A stretch of 64,000 nucleotides of DNA, taken from contig JASAND010030721.1 of the NCBI GenBank assembly GCA_030248195.1, forward strand, positions 18,780-82,779. The letters run 5' to 3'. Below, piece after piece: positions 31,145-42,145 of the stretch (position 1 is its first letter; each line of letters opens with the position of its first letter). Below the pieces are notes generated by a model that saw nothing but the letters and a program-made list of their open reading frames with translations, searched no databases and had not been told where the DNA came from. The stretch is from Trissonchulus latispiculum (Eukaryota > Nematoda > Enoplea > Enoplida > Ironidae). The translations under genes were made by a program, and so were the position numbers.

Positions 31145-31499
31145 GACTAGGTTCAAAAATAGAAGAGAACTAGGTTGTGAGCGAATTGTAATATGGGCAC
31201 AGCTTCGCCGAACAACCCATATTCGCGGTTTGTAATTGTAAATTATTATGCATATCCACGATACATTTGGTTTATAGTTCAGAAATAACCTACAGCTACG
31301 GTATGTGTTAGAGGCTTATTCGAACTTTTATTTTAGCAAACGTTTTCGTCGATAAGTGCTTTATACTAATCAGCGCATTTTACGTTTCCATTTATACGGA
31401 TCAGAATGATGATAATTTACGCATATTACTAGCTACATAGTCTAACAGTGCATGCAAACAGCTATATTCAATGAGTACAGTATAGCTCAAAACAAAGTT
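31142..31499. other. Hairpin-family words, then unassigned sequence
   Basis: ATATGGGACTAGG, GTAATATGGGC and GAACAACCCATATTCGCGG (31142-31230) are words of the 29331-29982 family. The rest is AT-rich with no feature. Confidence 0.4.
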
Positions 31500-31715
31500 A
31501 ATTTTTTGCGAAGTTCGCAAACTCCGCGAACTTCGCGAAGCTAGCGACATTTCGCTAAAATTAGAGAAGTTCGCGAAAAAGTTAGCGAATTTCGCGAAAT
31601 CGTTAGCTAGCTAGTTTGAGGGGTTTTCTCCATATCTACCAAAAATTGGTAAGAAATTTTTAAAATCTAATTTGGACTCAAGATTTGGTGCCTTCGCGAA
31701 GTTCGCATAATTTTA
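31500..31715. repeat. TTCGCGAA word array
   Basis: The palindromic octamer TTCGCGAA and variants (GAAGTTCGC, GCGAACTTCGCG) recur many times in 31505-31610 and again near 31694-31708. It resembles the subterminal arrays of the TIR elements in this window, but no clean termini are found. Confidence 0.6.
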
Positions 31716-32250
31716 AAAAGGTTTTTTTCCGGCAATCTTTTTCCGGAAAAAACCAACCGTAATATGCCCCCGACCAAAACGCTGGAGTTTAGGTTTTAGG
31801 TTAAAACGTTTTAGGCCGTTTGACCAGTGGTCAATAGGGCTCCTAGGCCGTAGTGACCAGTGGTCACTTCCGTCGGTTTCGGCAATATATATGCCCATTG
31901 AAACGAGCGTAGTCGATTTACTGTAATATATGCCCCCAACCAAAACGCCGAAAAACGCTGAAAAAAACTTAGCCGTAAAATGCATTTCCAAAAAGCGTTA
32001 TTCACCGAGAAAAAAATAACGGTAACTATCGCCGAGTGCAAAATTTCGAATTCGAGCCATAAGTATGGTATGGTGGTACTTGTAGTATATATATATATAT
32101 ATATACTACTTGAGTTGTTTTACGATGGTAACCTTTTTACCACTCCCGGACCTCTAATTAGCTGGCACCAGGCCAACATAGCCTCCAGAGGGCCGCGCAG
32201 ACACCTTTACACCCATATTATGTAGGGGCGCTGGCGCGCCCCTTACATAA
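31716..32250. repeat. Mixed repeat: GACCAGTGGTCA words and an inverted hairpin end
   Basis: GACCAGTGGTCA occurs at 31820 and 31856. A GCGGTTTTGGTTGGGGGC-like word (CCCCCAACCAAAACGCC) occurs near 31740 and 31931. The segment 32205-32250 is the inverted hairpin end CCCATATTATGTAGGGGCGC-TGGC-GCGCCCCTTACATAATA. Frames on either strand have no recognisable domain. Confidence 0.45.
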
Positions 32251-33863
32251 TATATATATCATAGGGGTCGCGGCAGCGACCCCTATAATACGTATGTGTG
32301 TAAAGTGGCTGGAGACGTAAAAGTGTAAAGTAAAGTGTAAAAAGGTGTAAAAGAAGCTGCGCAAAATCCTGCGCAGATTTCATGCGCAAATTGTAGAGCA
32401 CATCGAGTTTAGTATATCTGGGAGGGAAATTTCAGCCCCGTATCACTTACAGTTAAAAAGTTGCGCACCGAACCGGTTATGGCGGCGAGGTTTTTTCCGG
32501 TTTCTCCTATTTGATGGTTGTATTGTATATACATAGTGTTCGCCGCTTTCACGTGAACTGCAGCGGTGGGCCAACCTAAAGGGCTATAAGGTCTAGTAGT
32601 ACCCTCTAAAGAATCAACGAATCACAACTTCTTTTGCGTCGCAGCTGCGCCACATCGCCGCAGTGGCGCCGCAAAAGTCGGCTCATAGCGAAAAGTGACC
32701 ATTTTTGTGGTTGTCGCTCAGGTCGAACGTTACGAGCTGGAGCTGATTTCTTTTTATATTCAGAAATTTGTACATATATTGAGCTAACTAACAGTCCAGG
32801 TTGCGTTTCTCTATCACTTCCCTAGCGACCACAATGGCCCGTCAAAAATGGCAAAAATTCGAAAAATGAAAAATCGAAATTTCTCGCTATCTATTCAACT
32901 TTGAAAGCTCAAATCTTCCAAACGATGGTTTTCTGGCACGGAGAATCGATTCCCGCAGTTAGTTTTACCGTCAGACCCACCCATCTTCCTGGGCTGGTTC
33001 CACTTTGCCGTTGGGATGGTCAAGTCGGAAACTGCTTCCTGGAGGTCCATAGTAGGTTGCACCTGGCCTCTCATAACTTTGTCTATAGGGGTTTCTGGTG
33101 TGCCCAGCTCATTCCCGGTATCCGTTTTGCCGTCCAACGTGCCTATATTGCTGGGCTGGTTCTGGTTTGCCGTTGGGAGGGTCAAGTCGGAAACCGCTTC
33201 CTGGAGGTCCATAGCATATATAGATGTTTTGGGGGGGGACTCCCCCCACCAAAATGACAAATTTTGGCGACCCCGCCCCCCAGATTTTCCGGCTTTTGCT
33301 ACCCCCCCCCATCCAGATTTTTGGACAAAAAGTGGTCAAAAATGGCATAAAATCGAAAATTTGGGGGGGGTCCCCCACCCTCCGTCGGGAACCCGCCCCC
33401 CAGATTTTTTGCCCAACCACACCTTGTGTATGGTCCATAGTAGGATTTACCTGGCCTCTCATAACTTTGTCTGGTTTTCTGGTGTGCCCAGCTCATTCCC
33501 GGTATCCGTTTTGCCGTCCGACGTATATACCTATTTTGCTGGGTTGGTTCCAGTTTGCCGTTTTGAAGGGTCAGTCGGGCGGGGAGGTCAAGTGGTCGAA
33601 AATAAAATTTTTCAAAAGTGGTCAAGTTTGGTTTCAAATGAAATCGCTAAGTGAGCTGAGCAACTTTTGTCATAGAACTGCGTACCCAAAGTGGCTGTAG
33701 AGTGCTGTGGTGGGGTGGGGTGGGGACTTAGGCGATTTTGGGTCACGTGCCTATGAAACTTGTCTTTACTTCTTCAACCGGAATCTAAAGGATATACGTA
33801 TTAGACACAGCCAACACACATATATATATCCTTTTTTGTGGGGAGCATTTTTGTTACTTGTAT
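32251..33863. repeat. Terminal-hairpin repeat X, copy 2
   Basis: This is a direct copy of 26065-27592, with the same hairpin (32261-32286) and the same right end. It differs by small indels and by the insertion at 33214-33431. The 163-bp internal duplication is also present. Confidence 0.78.
33214..33431. mobile_element. Small hAT-like insertion in repeat X copy 2
   Basis: This 218-bp G/C-run sequence is absent from repeat X copy 1 and is flanked by a perfect 8-bp duplication GGTCCATA (33206-33213 and 33432-33439). The ends (TAGATGTTTTGGGG and AAGGTGTGGTTGGGC read inwards) are only roughly inverted. A longer relative lies at 34972-35391. Confidence 0.82.
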
Positions 33864-34100
33864 ACCCTCCTCCCAAAAATTTTTTCTATTTTTATGCCAA
33901 AAATCGCATTTTCAGCCGCCGTTTCCAATGCCAATGAATATTCAATTATGAAGCAATTTTGACATTGTTTTTAAACTCGAAAACTTGATTTCCAACTTGC
34001 AACAACTTGTTTCCAAGTCCTAAATAAGGTCAATAAATTGAGTCAGACTCCGACAGAATGCCCATAATACAGTTAAAAAGGAAAAACGTGTATTTCTCGC
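33864..34100. repeat. Direct repeat, copy 1 (with 34760-34975)
   Basis: The string TTTATGCCAAAAATCGCATTTTCAGCC (33890-33917) and the following 190 bp, including TTTAAACTCGAAA and AAACGTGTA, recur diverged at 34785-34975. Both lie next to C-run sequence, so they are probably interiors of related elements. Confidence 0.6.
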
Positions 34101-34688
34101 AGTAATAAACACTTTAAGCCAAAAATTTGGACATTTTCGAAAAATTTTTCAAAATTTATATATCGTAAAAATACCCAATTTTTGGCCGTTTTTCTCGCTC
34201 CGCGCGACTTACCATCCTTACCTTTGCTTTCCTGGGCTGTCGCATAGTTTCCCTGGAACTCTGGGTCTGGGGAGGGGGGTAAATCTTGGACGACCTCCGA
34301 AATGTGATGGGGGATTGGGGGGTACCCCCCAGGCCCCAACCCCCCTCCAGAATTCGGACCTCAGAAATTTCGAAAAATGGCCACAAAATGAAAAATTTTC
34401 TGTAGTTTAGCCTTTTTCATTAAAATAAGGCTCGTTCTTAACGTTTTAGGCGTTTTTGCACCGTTCTAAAGTGAGTTTAGGTCAAAATTTAGAAAAATTT
34501 TTCAAAAAAATGACCATTTTTCGACCAAATTTAGCTAACTTTTTGGGTCCAAAAATCGTTGGGGGGAGTAGCCAAAATTTGGGGGAGGGTAAGTCAAAAA
34601 ATGTGGGGTGTAAGGTTGGTCGAAAATTTTGGGGGGTTCCCCCCCCAAAGGAAACTATGGCCTGTCGTTATAAAGCTTCTTGCCGGCA
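34101..34688. repeat. G/C-run element debris
   Basis: AAGCCAAAAATTTGGACATTTT (34112) recurs at 35400. GGGGGGTACCCCCC-type runs lie at 34270-34345 and GGGGGGTTCCCCCCCC at 34632-34650. Frames through this region follow the repeat and carry no domain. Confidence 0.45.
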
Positions 34689-35601
34689 TAGGTGTAACGG
34701 GGGTTTGGGTTGGAGGAGGCCCCCTCCCCCCAAATTTTGGGGGCGGGCCCCCTTTTTAGACCTCCCCCAAAAAAATTTTTCTATTTTTATGCCAAAAATC
34801 GCATTTTCAGCCATTGCTAATCCCGAAAAACATGAAATCATTAAGTAATTTTAACATTAGACAGTGTATTTAAACTCGAAAGCGTGATTGCCAACACGTT
34901 TCTAACTCCAAAACAGGGTCAATATTGAGTCCGAAAGTCCATAAAACTGTTGAAAACGTGTACTTAAGCATATATAGATGTGTTAGGGGGGGGTGACCCC
35001 CCCACCAAAATGACAAATTTTGGCGACCCCTCCCCCCAGATTTTCTGATTTTTGCTACCCCCCCCCCAGATTTTTGGCCAAAAATGGCGTTAAATCGAAA
35101 ATTTAGGGGGGTTCCCCCACAAGCCCGCACCCAGGGGGGGGGTTTCAAGCGGTCTAGACCCCCCCTTTTGGGATGCCAAAATGGAAAAGTTTTGCTATTT
35201 TTATGCCAAAACAGCTATTTTTAAAAAATTTTCGCGCGATAAATTTACTTTTTGCAAGAAATAAACGTCCAATAGGCTCCGCTCCCCAGACCCCCCCCAT
35301 TGCGTTTTACCTTGGACCCCCCTTTTCAAAATCCTGGGTCGGGAACCCCCCACCTAGATTTTTTGCCCAGCCACACCTATGTATATATTTAAATACCTTA
35401 AGCCAAAAATTTGGACATTTTTGAAAAATTTTGCAAAATTTACCCTAAAAATACCTGATTTTTGGTCAATTTTTTGCGCCCGCGGCGCGACGGGGCCGGG
35501 GGCCCCCAAAAATTTTTGGGGTGGTTTAGAAAAATGGCTGGGGTGGGGGGGGTCAGGTCACCCCACCCCCCCCCCACCCAAACCTCCCCCAATTACACCT
35601 G
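34689..35601. mobile_element. G/C-run TIR element (AGGTGTAA ends) with nested copy
   Basis: The left end TAGGTGTAACGGGGG and the right end CAGGTGTAATTGGGGG (read inwards) are inverted and both run into GGTTTGGG and G runs. A second element (about 34972-35391, CATATATAGATGTG to CACACCTATGTATATAT) is nested inside and is related to 33214-33431. No clear duplication flanks the outer ends. Confidence 0.5.
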
Positions 35602-36449
35602 TTTACCGTTGCCGGTATTTATTTACAGCTTACTACCACAAGCAATAACCTAGCTAGAAGTAAAAATATTATGTAGATTATCTCAAGGTGGTGGTATCCT
35701 TTTGTGCAGTGCTTTTCTGGTGATTTTTTGAAGTGGTATAACTTTCGCAAATTTTGAGAGTTGCTAAGATCTTTTACATCGTTTTAACGCTTATGATCTG
35801 CACATTCACATGAGCTTACGAAAGTAGCAAATTAGCAAAAAATTAGGAAAAACTTTCTGACACACTGACCTCTGACAGCTGAATATAGAACAAAACTTTT
35901 TGAACATCGATTTCTCGAAACTGAAGAATCACCCAAATTTCTTCTTGTGCCATCAGATGAAGGATTAGTGGGCCGACGAATATTTTTGGATTTGGCTCAA
36001 TAGGTCTCAATACTCCAGAAAATCCAGCAAATGTACTGTGACATAGAATTTCACAACTTTGTATTCAGTTTTCTCGCAACTGGAGCTGTTTTAGCTCAAA
36101 CCAAGAGAAATGTCCCACCACAATAGTGCAAATTTTTACTATTAGTAAAATATTAAGACCAAAAATCATGCGAATCCGCTGGGTAGATTTTGAGAAATCA
36201 ATGGTCAAAACAAAATAATCGCAGTTCAAAACAAAATAAGCCCAAATGGTCTTTCGGCCAAATCTCTAGCATAGAGCAACAAAGCCCAGCCAGTACGCGT
36301 TGATAAAATGTGCAATTAGACCGTGTATGGATTGAGTATAAACAAGCCGACATTGTGTGCAAGATTTGACAGTAATTTTGAAAAAACTGATTTCCTCGAA
36401 AATACCTTCATTTTTGTACCCTCTTTCCAGCCATCACAACTAATCCGGT
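35602..36449. other. No feature recognised
   Basis: Sequence of moderate AT content without long frames. I see no match elsewhere in the window and no termini. Confidence 0.4.
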
Positions 36450-36645
36450 GAAGCGATTACGTACTGAGGGAATAATGGCAAAAACGAAAAAATCATGACC
36501 TTTTCACCTAAAAATGCGGAACTGGTCCCAGAACGTTAAAGAGCACCAAAATAATATATTTTGAAAGTTTCTTCCATTTTCATAAGGATTGGAGCCTGTA
36601 AGGTCAAATTTACATAAAGCGATACCAGCACCTTAAACTTGCTGA
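36450..36645. repeat. Dispersed repeat, also at 57968-58160
   Basis: GAGGGAATAATGGCAAAAAC, CACCTAAAAATGCGG, ACTGGTCCCAGAACG, GGATTGGAGCCTG and AAAGCGATACCAGCACCTTAAAC recur in the same order and orientation at 57968-58160, with about 15% divergence by eye. Confidence 0.7.
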
Positions 36646-36656
36646 AACCGCTTATG

Positions 36657-36756
36657 CTGCATTCATAGGTCCTGTCGCAAGCAGAACGGCATGTTATTAC
36701 AACTCCAGGCGTCGAGACGCGTCTCTATGCGTTCACGACTATGAATGCACCTTTAC
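36657..36756. mobile_element. About 100-bp palindromic MITE-like element
   Basis: TGCATTCATAGGTCCTGTCGC at the left is inverted as TGCATTCATAGTCGTGAACGC at the right. The centre is the palindrome GAGACGCGTCTC. It is too short to encode anything. Confidence 0.55.
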
Positions 36757-36828
36757 ACCTTAAAAATTCAGTGGATCGGTTTATGCAAATTTCCGATGAT
36801 ACACTAACCCCCTCCATTTTGGAATTAT

Positions 36829-37449
36829 ATATATGTAATGGAATTAGTTAGACGAAAAGTCAGGTTTTGAAGAATTAATCCAAATAGAAGAATTGGTTTC
36901 ATCGGGCCGTTTGGGGGGCCGACCCCCGGGGCCGGCCCCCCGGGGGCAGGTCTCACCACCGGCCGCCCGAACAACCCTACCTGTGGACGACACAACCGAT
37001 GTGCGGAGAATTACTCCTTATCTTGCCCTTGTCCACCTTTGGTAACAACATGTTCAGAATGTTAGCTGAAAAATCTGAAAGGCGGCTGCTGCTGTGGTAT
37101 GGTACGATTCATGGTATTTCATCGCGTTCAAATGAATTCCGAAAACATTAAATCATCCATTTTTAAATACTTCTGGCAGTTGCTTAAGGATTCTAAAAAT
37201 CGAAAAAATGAAGAACATTCGCATTTCTTAACCAGGAAACTAAGTAGGATCATTTGATAACTAATTCATCGTGGTGAGCACTTTGGAGAAATCATAAGAG
37301 AATCATTAGCAGCACTTCCCAAGCCAATGCAGACTCTCTTAGGGCGAAATCTTGCCCCTTTTAGGGGATACTTGTATATATGTAATGGAATTAGTTAGAC
37401 GAAAAGTCAGGTTTTAAAGAATTAATCCAAAAAGAAGAATTGGTTTCAT
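36829..37449. repeat. 75-bp direct repeats bracketing a GGCC-rich segment
   Basis: TATATATGTAATGGAATTAG through AATTGGTTTCAT occurs at 36829-36902 and again at 37375-37449 with only two or three differences. The 470 bp between begin with a GC-rich palindrome (GGGGCCGGCCCC region, 36905-36960). Long, nearly identical flanks suggest a recent duplication or short terminal direct repeats. Confidence 0.65.
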
Positions 37450-38937
37450 TGTCCCCCGAAAATGACAAAGAAGACCTCAGAAAATGGCTCAAGTTGAAGA
37501 TTTTGTGATTGTAACTCGCATGAATGAATGTCCAAGCTGTACTTGTACCTATATGTAATTAAGAACTGGGTTGCCAATCTCTAAAAGATACCAATTTAAA
37601 TTTAAAATGAAAGGGGAAATTAATTAAACCAACATTATAGGGTCAGGAGGGCTATCTAACATTAAGAAAGTAATACCACAAATCAATACGCATATTGGTT
37701 GATTAGGCAATTAGTGGTTGAAATCCCTTAATATTTTTCTCTTATGAAAAGCTGTTGCCTTTTCATTAGAATTATCTTATCCCTTTTTATAATTGGTCAA
37801 TATTTTATTGTCAATCACCTAAAACAAGGAGTAAAACCTCAATGTGGTCGAAAAATATGTTTAATTCCTCGTTAACAACAAGCAACAACTTCAGTTTATT
37901 AGTAGGGATTAATCATACGAAGATGGTTCATTTATGTAAAAGTAGCCATTATTCAGAATTAGTATTAAAGCAACAAGTATAACAAGTCAAAAAGAATGTA
38001 CACATATGAGCAAATATACATGGCATGTCAATTAAGAGAAAAATAAGAAAAACAACTTTTTGGAATGTAAAAATAATTCAGTTGTTAAGAAATCCAAAGG
38101 GGAAATGTGTTTTTAAAATAGTCTAAGACGATTAATTACAAAATAAATTCTAAGCTTGGTAAAATATTAAAGTAATCTTTTTAAGAATTAAATGAGACAA
38201 GGTTTGGGTTAATTTTTAAAGCACCGTACACCCACATATAGATTTGTATACACGACAACAAAAAATAGAATATAGAAAAATAACAAAAAGTTCCAAGAAT
38301 CCACCACATTTGTTCTTCCTATATTTTCGTCCTTAGTTTTTAATGGCAGATCAGTGGTTCTGGAGGGGAGAAGACGGATGACTCATCGTCTTAAGGGACA
38401 GAATGATTCAGAGCTTTGCATTATGGTGGGTACGGAGGGACGGCATCATCATAGTCCAGCTATGGGGACAGGGCGATCATTACAGCGGCTATATCACTGG
38501 CAAAGGGGAAAGCACCATAACATTGAGCATAACGCGTAAGGCGTTAAAGTGGCTGTTGCCACTAATAATCCAAATATGGGTCCAGCATAACTGGGGCGGG
38601 ATGGTAATTTCCATGGGTGCCACGAGGGGACAGTTGGGTCAAATATAATCAACTAATACCATAAAGGTCCAAGGGAAGTTGACGATGGGCCATAAGAGAC
38701 GATGAGAAGGGAAGGGGACATCCCATATGTGCGCACAGGACTAGGAAAACGAACCAGAACCGGATAAAATGTAACTATAGAAAGAAACCAGGATGGGCAG
38801 TGACGGAGTGGAGGTTGCTGGGCGGAGATACTTACCAACCGTGGAGAACGGGGGATCGATGCGGAGGGGGTAATTGGCCCACCTGGGGTAGGATGAAATG
38901 AAGGATGCTATGGAGAGAGTGATGTTTACGCTGGCCT
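37450..38937. other. No feature recognised
   Basis: AT-rich sequence to about 38330, then a more GC-balanced stretch (38340-38930) with short frames on both strands (38354-38648, 38653-38838). None shows a domain, and they overlap one another, so I do not call them genes. Confidence 0.4.
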
Positions 38938-39205
38938 ATTTAGTTTCAGTTTCAGTTTCAGTTTCAGCCCCACTTTCAGATAAGTTTCAGTTTCAGTTTC
39001 AGCTCAGAATTTGTTATAGTTTCAGTTTCAGTTTCAGTTTCAGCTCTGACTGAAACTAGTTTCAGCGTTAGTTTCAGTTTCAGCTCCAAATTTGTTATAG
39101 TTTCAGTTTCAGTTTCAGCTCTGACTGAAACTAGTTTCAGCGTTAGTTTCAGTTTCAGCTCCAAGTCTTATAGTTTTCAGTTTCAGTTCTGACTAAGATG
39201 AATTT
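38938..39205. repeat. TTTCAG hexamer array, block 1
   Basis: Tandem TTTCAG words are interleaved with a longer unit (GCTCTGACTGAAACTAGTTTCAGCG plus AATTTGTTATAG) that is itself repeated. Blocks 2 (39889-40070) and 3 (54636-54775) share the word and unit. Together they appear to be parts of one element split by the 40080-54633 insertion. Confidence 0.85.
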
Positions 39206-39888
39206 CAGCTTTTGTTATCTTCTATGTTATCTTTATGATATGCTAATCAAATTAATTAGTTTCCGCCCCTAACTTTCACATAAGTTTCCCTCCGAACTTT
39301 CCCATAATCTCATTAGACATTTTTGTTTGTGGCATACAGGACACTGCGAATTTTTGGTGTCTTAGTGAATTCTTTCTTTAGATAATATCAAGAACATGAA
39401 GCCAATATATAATACTCAAGTAAAACCATACAATCATTCCCATTGGACACTTCTATAACTGCGGCTATCTACACTAAAAAATTATATTGCAGCAATCTAA
39501 AAGGGAAGAATTCATAGCAATTTAATTAGCCCTAAATTTGGGGTTCTTTTTAGTTGCTGGTGCTGGGCTCCTTGTCCTTATGTAATGATTTTATAAGAAA
39601 TGTTTTCAATTACATCGAGCAAATCTTAAAAAGATTAGTTAATATTCTGAAAAAAGAATCTGGAAACAGATCAAATAAATATTGCCATACAGTAGTATTT
39701 TAACGTTTTAATGCACTATTAAAGTTATACACACGTTTTAGTGCAGTATTACTTGTCACTCTGTTCTGTACAATTTTAGCAGTAAAAGCACTAGTCAAAC
39801 GTTTATATTTATATATAAGGCTAGAATTTTACGTGCTGGGAACAGGACCCAGTTTTTGAGACACTCGTCTATGCTAAGCATGCTTACG
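39206..39888. other. Sequence between TTTCAG blocks, no feature
   Basis: AT-rich and without frames or matches. It may be the interior of the element whose subterminal arrays are the TTTCAG blocks. Confidence 0.35.
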
Positions 39889-40070
39889 CTAGAGCTGAAA
39901 ACTATTTCAGCTCCACACTAAGACTGAAACTAGTTTCAGCTTCACTGAGAGCTGAAACTATTTTAGTTTCACCTTCAGCGAGAACTGAAACTAGGTTCAG
40001 TCTTCGTGTGGAGCTGAAACTGTTTCAGTTTCAGTTCAAAAACTATTCTAGTTTCAGTTTCAGCTCTCAC
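39889..40070. repeat. TTTCAG/CTGAAA array, block 2
   Basis: Words alternate in both orientations (AGCTGAAACTAGTTTCAGCT palindromes). It ends nine bases before the GGGCC terminus at 40080. Confidence 0.8.
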
Positions 40071-40477
40071 TTCGACTAAGGGCCTTTTCATAAAAAGCTT
40101 AAACGGCTTAGCTTAAACGGCTTAGCTTAAAAAGCTTAAATGGCTTAAAAATTCGTTTTCATAAATAATTGGCTTAAATGGCTTACTTAAACGGCTTAAA
40201 CGGCTTAGGCGGCTTAAACGGCTTAGTTTGAGCGGCTTAATTTAAGCCGTTTAAGCCAATTAAGCCGATTATTTATGAAAAGGGTTTTTAAACCATTTAA
40301 GCTAAGTCGTTTAAGTTAAGCCGTTTAAGTCTATTATTTATGAAAGCCTTTTGACTACCTATTAGTATATTAAAGCAAATGACCTTCCTGCTTCATTGTA
40401 GTGTGAGGTGCTCTGCGTGCCTCTATAATAAACTGTGCTTCGAACTTCAGTAAATGATTGCAAGTAGGTGTTCAGTG

Positions 40478-41144
40478 TGTCGTAGCCAAAAGACAATTAA
40501 ACTGTACATATACCAGTATATTCACAGTCTGTTGTATATATTAGGTTTTGTCAAATTTATCTTATTTATTTCAACTTAATTTCCTATCTCTTTCTCATCT
40601 CCAAACCATCATTCAAATTTTAATATATAATCTAAATCATTTAAATTAAACCCAAAGTTCACGTACACACCATCTGTTCCGTTTGTCTGTCTGTCTAGAT
40701 GTAATATATTACTTTGTTATTCACTGTCGTGCTTGATGTAAATTAATGTATTTAGCTTACTGTAGTAGGCGGGGTAGAAGGCGGGGTTAAGCAGTATTTA
40801 AACCCTTGTTTGTTTGGTGATGGTCAGTCTTGTCTGGTGTTGTGCTTCAATAAAGTACGCTTAAAAGACTCGACTCTTAATTCTTAGGTGCCGTCTAACC
40901 ATAGACGAAGACTTCTCACGAGAAACTGCTCGTGAATGCCTGAACACCGGTTCAGAAGTACTACGTATAGAACTTATGCCCTACATACGGTAGGAGGACT
41001 CGACTAAGTTCACAGAACAAATTCCCTACTTGACTCAAAGTAGAAGAGCGGTTACGTACATTAACTGCTAGCATTACATTAAACTACGTACGTAGACCAC
41101 TACACAGTGCCACTGACCCTAAACACGGTAATCGCACTGTTACA
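40478..41144 (+). repeat. 5' LTR of nested element with TATA and AATAAA
   Basis: Ends are TGT and ACA. A TATA box (TATTTAAA, 40795-40802) and a poly(A) signal (AATAAA, 40849-40854) lie only about 50 bp apart, implying a short R region starting near GTCAGTCTT. The last 115 bp recur at 41554-41668 with two differences. Confidence 0.85.
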
Positions 41145-41148
41145 TTTT

Positions 41149-41166
41149 TGGAGGTTCCACCGAGAT
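41149..41166 (+). promoter_or_regulatory. Primer binding site, tRNA-Gln type
   Basis: TGGAGGTTCCACCGAGAT is complementary to the 3' end of animal tRNA-Gln (as remembered from the human gene) over 18 bases. It lies four bases after the LTR. Confidence 0.8.
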
Positions 41167-41208
41167 CCTTTGTCGCTTTGTGAGGTATACACCCGAGGTA
41201 TGTGAACT

Positions 41209-41553
41209 GTGGACTCGGCACAACAGCCTAGAGGTTCGGACAACAGTACGATACAAGCTACTGGATCCAAGCAAGTATCCGAAGTGTTAGGTAAAACTTC
41301 TAAGGAGGAATCCTCTGACACAGCTGTACCCTCTACAAGTGGTAACAGAAAAGAGGTTCGCTCTACTCAGACTGAATCTAGCAATTCCGCCACTGAGCGA
41401 AGTAATTCCGCCACTGAGCGAAGTTTACAGAGTTGTACTCAGGCCCAGCAACTGATTGACGCTGGAAGACAAAGACACGGAGAGTTGACACGTCGCGTTC
41501 AAGCAATTATCAAAACGGAAACTACAGATTCCGACAGCTCCGATTTAAGTTAA
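41209..41553 (+). pseudogene. Gag N-terminal fragment of nested element
   Basis: A 114-residue frame opens at GTG; the nearby ATG is followed by a stop. It is rich in Ser, Thr, Gln and Glu, contains a short duplicated block (NSATERS twice, encoded by a 24-bp repeat), and stops exactly where the 3' LTR remnant begins. No domain is recognisable, and the placement after the PBS is the reason to call it gag. Confidence 0.4.
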
Positions 41554-41668
41554 TTGACTCAAAGTAGAAGAGCGGTTACGTACATTAACTGCTAGCATTA
41601 CATTAAACTACCTACGTAGACCACTACACAGTGCCACTGACCCTACACACGGTAATCGCACTGTTACA
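41554..41668 (+). repeat. 3' LTR remnant of nested element (last 115 bp)
   Basis: It repeats 41030-41144 with two differences. The abrupt start at TTGACTCAAAG right after a stop codon marks a deletion junction. Confidence 0.9.
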
Positions 41669-42131
41669 AGTGTGTGAAATCCAGTCCTAGCCAATGAGAG
41701 AAGATGCAAGAGAACTGTAGATTAGCGAGTAAATTAGAGTAGAATCACTTATGAGCCCTAGACGACCGTCTCCTATAACTAATATACCAAGTAACCGCTA
41801 GGTTTTACTATGACGAATACAAAATACTCATACCGACTTTAGAATGGACATACAAAACTAATAGAAAATACAAAGGGAGCACAATAACAAGGTGCAAAGA
41901 GCACAAGGGAGGGCGTTACCCGCTCCCGTATACCTAAGCTTCACCCACGTCTCCTACCCAACTGATAAACGTCACCCGACCCCAGTGCTGACAAAACCCC
42001 AACTGCAACGCTACAACTGACTGACTTTTACAAAATATTGTTAAATATGCAAATTACAAGATTATGCAAATGAGCTAGTCGCGCCAACGCGCATTTCTTT
42101 TGTCAGCCAGCAGGTAACATCCCACAAAATA

Positions 42132-42145
42132 CCCCCTCTTTTCCC
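42132..42145 (-). promoter_or_regulatory. Polypurine tract of gag-only element
   Basis: On the minus strand GGGAAAAGAGGGGG lies five bases before the 3' LTR. This confirms the element's orientation. Confidence 0.8.

Larger units (their letters stand above)
40478..41668 (+). mobile_element. Truncated small LTR element nested in the LTR
   Basis: TGTCGTAGCC to CTGTTACA, flanked by the duplication AGTG (40474-40477 and 41669-41672). It consists of a 667-bp LTR, a tRNA-Gln-type PBS, about 400 bp with a gag-like frame, and then only the last 115 bp of the LTR. The rest of the internal region and 3' LTR is deleted. Its insertion restores the host LTR exactly when removed. Confidence 0.85.
40402..42126 (-). 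repeat. 3' LTR of gag-only element, interrupted
   Basis: Homologous to 50806-51333 in two pieces, 40402-40477 and 41669-42126, separated by the nested element 40478-41668. Two ATGCAAAT octamers are at 42047-42054 and 42064-42071. Confidence 0.9.

Noticed and set aside
31713..32041. Minus-strand ORFs of 76-92 codons
   Set aside because: They run through GACCAGTGGTCA and G/C-word repeats and share no domain.
27593..32250. A single 4.7-kb transposon bounded by the two inverted hairpin ends
   Set aside because: The interval contains a PKMYT1 coding exon in correct phase and an independent fold-back element, so two separate insertions are more likely.
38938..40070. TTTCAG arrays as interstitial telomere repeats
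   Set aside because: TTTCAG is not a known telomere unit, the words occur in both orientations, and they are mixed with a longer repeated unit.
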